A stretch of DNA of 10,355 nucleotides from Burkholderiales bacterium (GTDB lineage: Bacteria > Pseudomonadota > Gammaproteobacteria > Burkholderiales > Burkholderiaceae_C): NCBI GenBank assembly GCA_028869035.1, contig JAGWTL010000082.1, positions 1 through 10,355 of the forward strand, in the 5' to 3' direction. The notes under the pieces were generated by a model. It was given only the letters and a program-made list of their open reading frames with translations. It was not told where the DNA came from and searched no databases. Made by a program: the position numbers and the translations under genes. Below, piece after piece: positions 9,555 to 10,355 of the stretch. How positions within the stretch are numbered: the first letter of the stretch is position 1; every line of letters begins with the position of its first letter.

Positions 9555-9950
9555 TCAGGGACGCGCCAGCTGCCAGACCTTGTTGACGCCGTCGCCGGTG
9601 CGGTCGCCCGGTTTCATGTCCTTGGCCCAGTAGTACAGGGGCTTGCCCTTGATCGCCCACTGCTTCTTGCCGTCGTCGCGCGTGATGATGCTGTAGTCGC
9701 CGCCGGCCTGGTCCATGTCACCGGCCATCAAGGGTGGCCAGTTGGTGGCGCAGGGGCCATTGCAGACGGACTTGCCGCTGCCGGCCGCGTCGCGGTCGAA
9801 GGTGTAGAGCGTCATGCCGTTGGGGCCGGTCAACACGCCATCGGACACCTTGGCGGGGCCGGTGGCCATGGAAGCACAGCCGGCCAGCAGGGCCGCGCTC
9901 AGGGTGAGAAACAGGAAGGCGCGCTTGGCGCGGGGAGCAGTCAAAGTCAT
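9555..9950 (-). CDS. Lipoprotein of the COG4315 / Lipoprotein_15 type
   Basis: This 131-residue predicted lipoprotein has a basic N-terminus (APRAKR), a hydrophobic core (AFLFLTLSAALLAGC) and a lipobox LAGC with Cys25 as the lipidation site. The mature part holds two copies of the motif known as 'secreted repeat of unknown function'. Copy 1 is about residues 38-74 (GPNGMTLYTFDRD ... CNGPCATNWPPL) and copy 2 about 86-128 (KGKPLYYWAKD ... VNKVWQL). Cys63 and Cys67 (CxxxC) are the only cysteines of the mature domain, making a disulfide or metal site conceivable. ATG 9950 is chosen because GGAG (9960-9957 on the minus strand) is 6 nt upstream. ATG 9956 directly abuts that GGAG, and the frame also runs back to 9977. 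It is the first gene of the sigma/anti-sigma operon and could be the sensed or protective envelope component. Function unknown. Confidence 0.9.
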   Translation of the reverse strand: MTLTAPRAKRAFLFLTLSAALLAGCASMATGPAKVSDGVLTGPNGMTLYTFDRDAAGSGKSVCNGPCATNWPPLMAGDMDQAGGDYSIITRDDGKKQWAIKGKPLYYWAKDMKPGDRTGDGVNKVWQLARP

Positions 9951-9994
9951 GTCCATCTCCGTCGGGTTGCGGCACAAAAGCGTGCTCGAGGGGA

Positions 9995-10022
9995 TAAACG
10001 CCGGCGGCCACCGGTTTATTCC
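9995..10022 (-). promoter_or_regulatory. Candidate ECF-sigma-type promoter for the lipoprotein-sigma-anti-sigma operon
   Basis: On the minus strand, GGAATAA (10022-10016) resembles an ECF -35 element. After a 15-bp spacer, CGTTTA (10000-9995) resembles an ECF -10. The implied transcript would start near 9988, about 38 nt before the lipoprotein ATG. ECF sigma factors commonly transcribe their own operons from GGAA-type -35 elements, so autoregulation is the natural reading. The boxes also form an imperfect palindrome (TAAACCGG / CCGGCGTTTA), which could mimic a promoter. Judged by eye only. Confidence 0.42.
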
Positions 10023-10040
10023 ATGCGCCTGAAAATATTC

Positions 10041-10067
10041 AGGGCCTGTTCACGCTAATTTCTCAAG
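10041..10067 (+). repeat. Left terminal inverted repeat (27 bp)
   Basis: This arm is a perfect reverse complement of 10285-10311. Pairing can continue inwards as tgcg (10069-10072) with cgca (10281-10284) if A10068 is bulged. Its outer end overlaps a 6-bp hairpin, cctgaa/ttcagg (10028-10033 with 10038-10043), that crosses the element boundary. Confidence 0.93.
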
Positions 10068-10071
10068 ATGC

Positions 10072-10173
10072 GTTGCGGATCAAAAAGGTCATGCGGTAGG
10101 CGCGTGGACGCTGCCGGGGTCGGCCCCCGGCCACAGTCCGCGCAACACCCCGCATGGCCTTTTTGGCCGCAAC
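10072..10173. repeat. Internal palindromic arm A
   Basis: Positions 10072-10096 (gttgcgg...catgcgg) pair with 10150-10173 (ccgcatgg...ccgcaac), with one bulged base and two T:G positions. Inside is an 8-bp stem, gcgtggac/gtccgcgc (10102-10109 with 10136-10143), with one T:G pair. The tip is a perfect 7-bp stem, gccgggg/ccccggc (10113-10119 with 10125-10131). The open frames crossing this arm on both strands follow from the palindrome and are not genes. Confidence 0.85.
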
Positions 10174-10180
10174 CCGAAGG

Positions 10181-10281
10181 GAACAGGGTGCAAAGGGCGC
10201 CACTCGTTGTTGCACTCCTCACCCAGGCTCTCGGCCTGGGCTTCGTCGCGCGCCTAGATTGGCACCCTTTACACCCTGTTC
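10181..10281. repeat. Internal palindromic arm B
   Basis: Positions 10181-10202 (gaacagggtg...gcca) pair with 10260-10281 (tggcaccc...ctgttc), with two C/A mismatches (10191 with 10271; 10198 with 10264). Further in, cccaggc/gcctggg (10222-10228 with 10234-10240, loop tctcg) forms a perfect 7-bp tip. The bases between the two stems (10203-10221 and 10241-10259) are mostly unpaired by eye. Confidence 0.85.
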
Positions 10282-10284
10282 GCA

Positions 10285-10311
10285 CTTGAGAAATTAGCGT
10301 GAACAGGCCCT
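10285..10311 (-). repeat. Right terminal inverted repeat (27 bp)
   Basis: This is the exact reverse complement of 10041-10067, reading cttgagaaattagcg at its inner end and ending ggccct. The flank 10312-10355 contains only a short hairpin, tgaatc/gattca (10319-10324 with 10330-10335), and a GTG-led frame running off the window, so no gene is called there. Confidence 0.93.
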
Positions 10312-10355
10312 AGTAGACTGAATCCGTGAGATTCACTGGCACTCGTCTGCCCCTC

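Larger units (their letters stand above)
10041..10311. mobile_element. 271-bp MITE-like element with 27-bp perfect terminal inverted repeats
   Basis: A 27-bp sequence at 10041-10067, starting agggcctgttcacgc, recurs as its exact reverse complement at 10285-10311. The 217 bp between hold no credible gene. Instead they hold two long imperfect palindromes that fill almost the whole interior: arm A (10072-10173) and arm B (10181-10281). The whole can extrude as a T-shaped cruciform. Small size, perfect ends, no transposase and self-complementary content fit a miniature inverted-repeat element mobilised in trans by an insertion sequence with matching ends. The terminal GGGCCTGTTCA style recalls IS5-type termini, but I cannot name a parent. 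No clear target-site duplication is visible (left flank ...tattc, right flank agtag...). A structured-RNA gene is an alternative. Confidence 0.75.

Noticed and set aside
8504..9633. Plus-strand open frames opposite the anti-sigma and sigma genes
   Set aside because: They are antisense shadows, rich in Arg/Gln/Gly and without family features. The minus-strand genes carry clear motifs.
9511..9660. N-terminal extension of the sigma factor (50 residues)
   Set aside because: It overlaps the lipoprotein gene, is Arg/Gly-rich and lies outside sigma region 2. ATG 9510 gives a standard ECF start.
10055..10289. Open frames of 73-76 codons on both strands inside the inverted-repeat element
   Set aside because: Both follow from the palindromic arms, lack ribosome-binding sites and resemble no protein family I know.
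10041..10311. CRISPR array or integron attC site
   Set aside because: There are no regularly spaced direct repeats, and the long perfect terminal inverted repeats with two internal arms do not match attC architecture.
10326..10355. GTG-led frame (VRFTGTRLPL...) running off the right edge
   Set aside because: Only ten codons are visible, with no Shine-Dalgarno sequence and no recognisable motif. It may be the start of a gene but cannot be supported here.

Overview
The window reads as chromosomal DNA from a high-GC betaproteobacterium, most likely Burkholderiales and plausibly Comamonadaceae. The reasons are strong G/C bias at third codon positions, the character of the proteins, and the infB-rbfA-truB-typA order. 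The family-level placement is inference from sequence style, not from a search.

Positions 1-6013 (plus strand) hold a translation and ribosome-biogenesis cluster. It contains infB (IF2, 5' end cut off by the window), rbfA (30S maturation), truB (tRNA pseudouridine-55 synthase) and typA/bipA (ribosome-associated GTPase). rbfA/truB and truB/typA are tightly packed, with truB and typA sharing an ATGA. The 135-bp infB-rbfA gap carries an inverted-repeat array that can fold as a three-way junction.

Positions 6014-6152 are a non-coding gap with three consecutive hairpins, probably a dispersed extragenic palindrome. Positions 6153-8161 (plus) hold a two-gene unit joined by an ATGA overlap: a ten-helix EamA/DMT permease and a 3-hydroxyisobutyryl-CoA-hydrolase-like crotonase.

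Positions 8171-9950 (minus) hold a compact envelope-signalling operon, transcribed right to left: a COG4315-type lipoprotein, an ECF sigma factor, and a one-helix anti-sigma factor that lacks the zinc-binding motif. A candidate ECF-type promoter lies just upstream, suggesting autoregulation.

Positions 10041-10311 hold the most unusual object: a 271-bp gene-free element bounded by perfect 27-bp inverted repeats. Its interior is itself two long imperfect palindromic arms, so the whole can fold into a T-shaped cruciform. It looks like a miniature inverted-repeat transposable element (MITE) and ends 18 bp from the putative ECF -35 box. I find no RNA genes, CRISPR array, intact transposase or replication origin.
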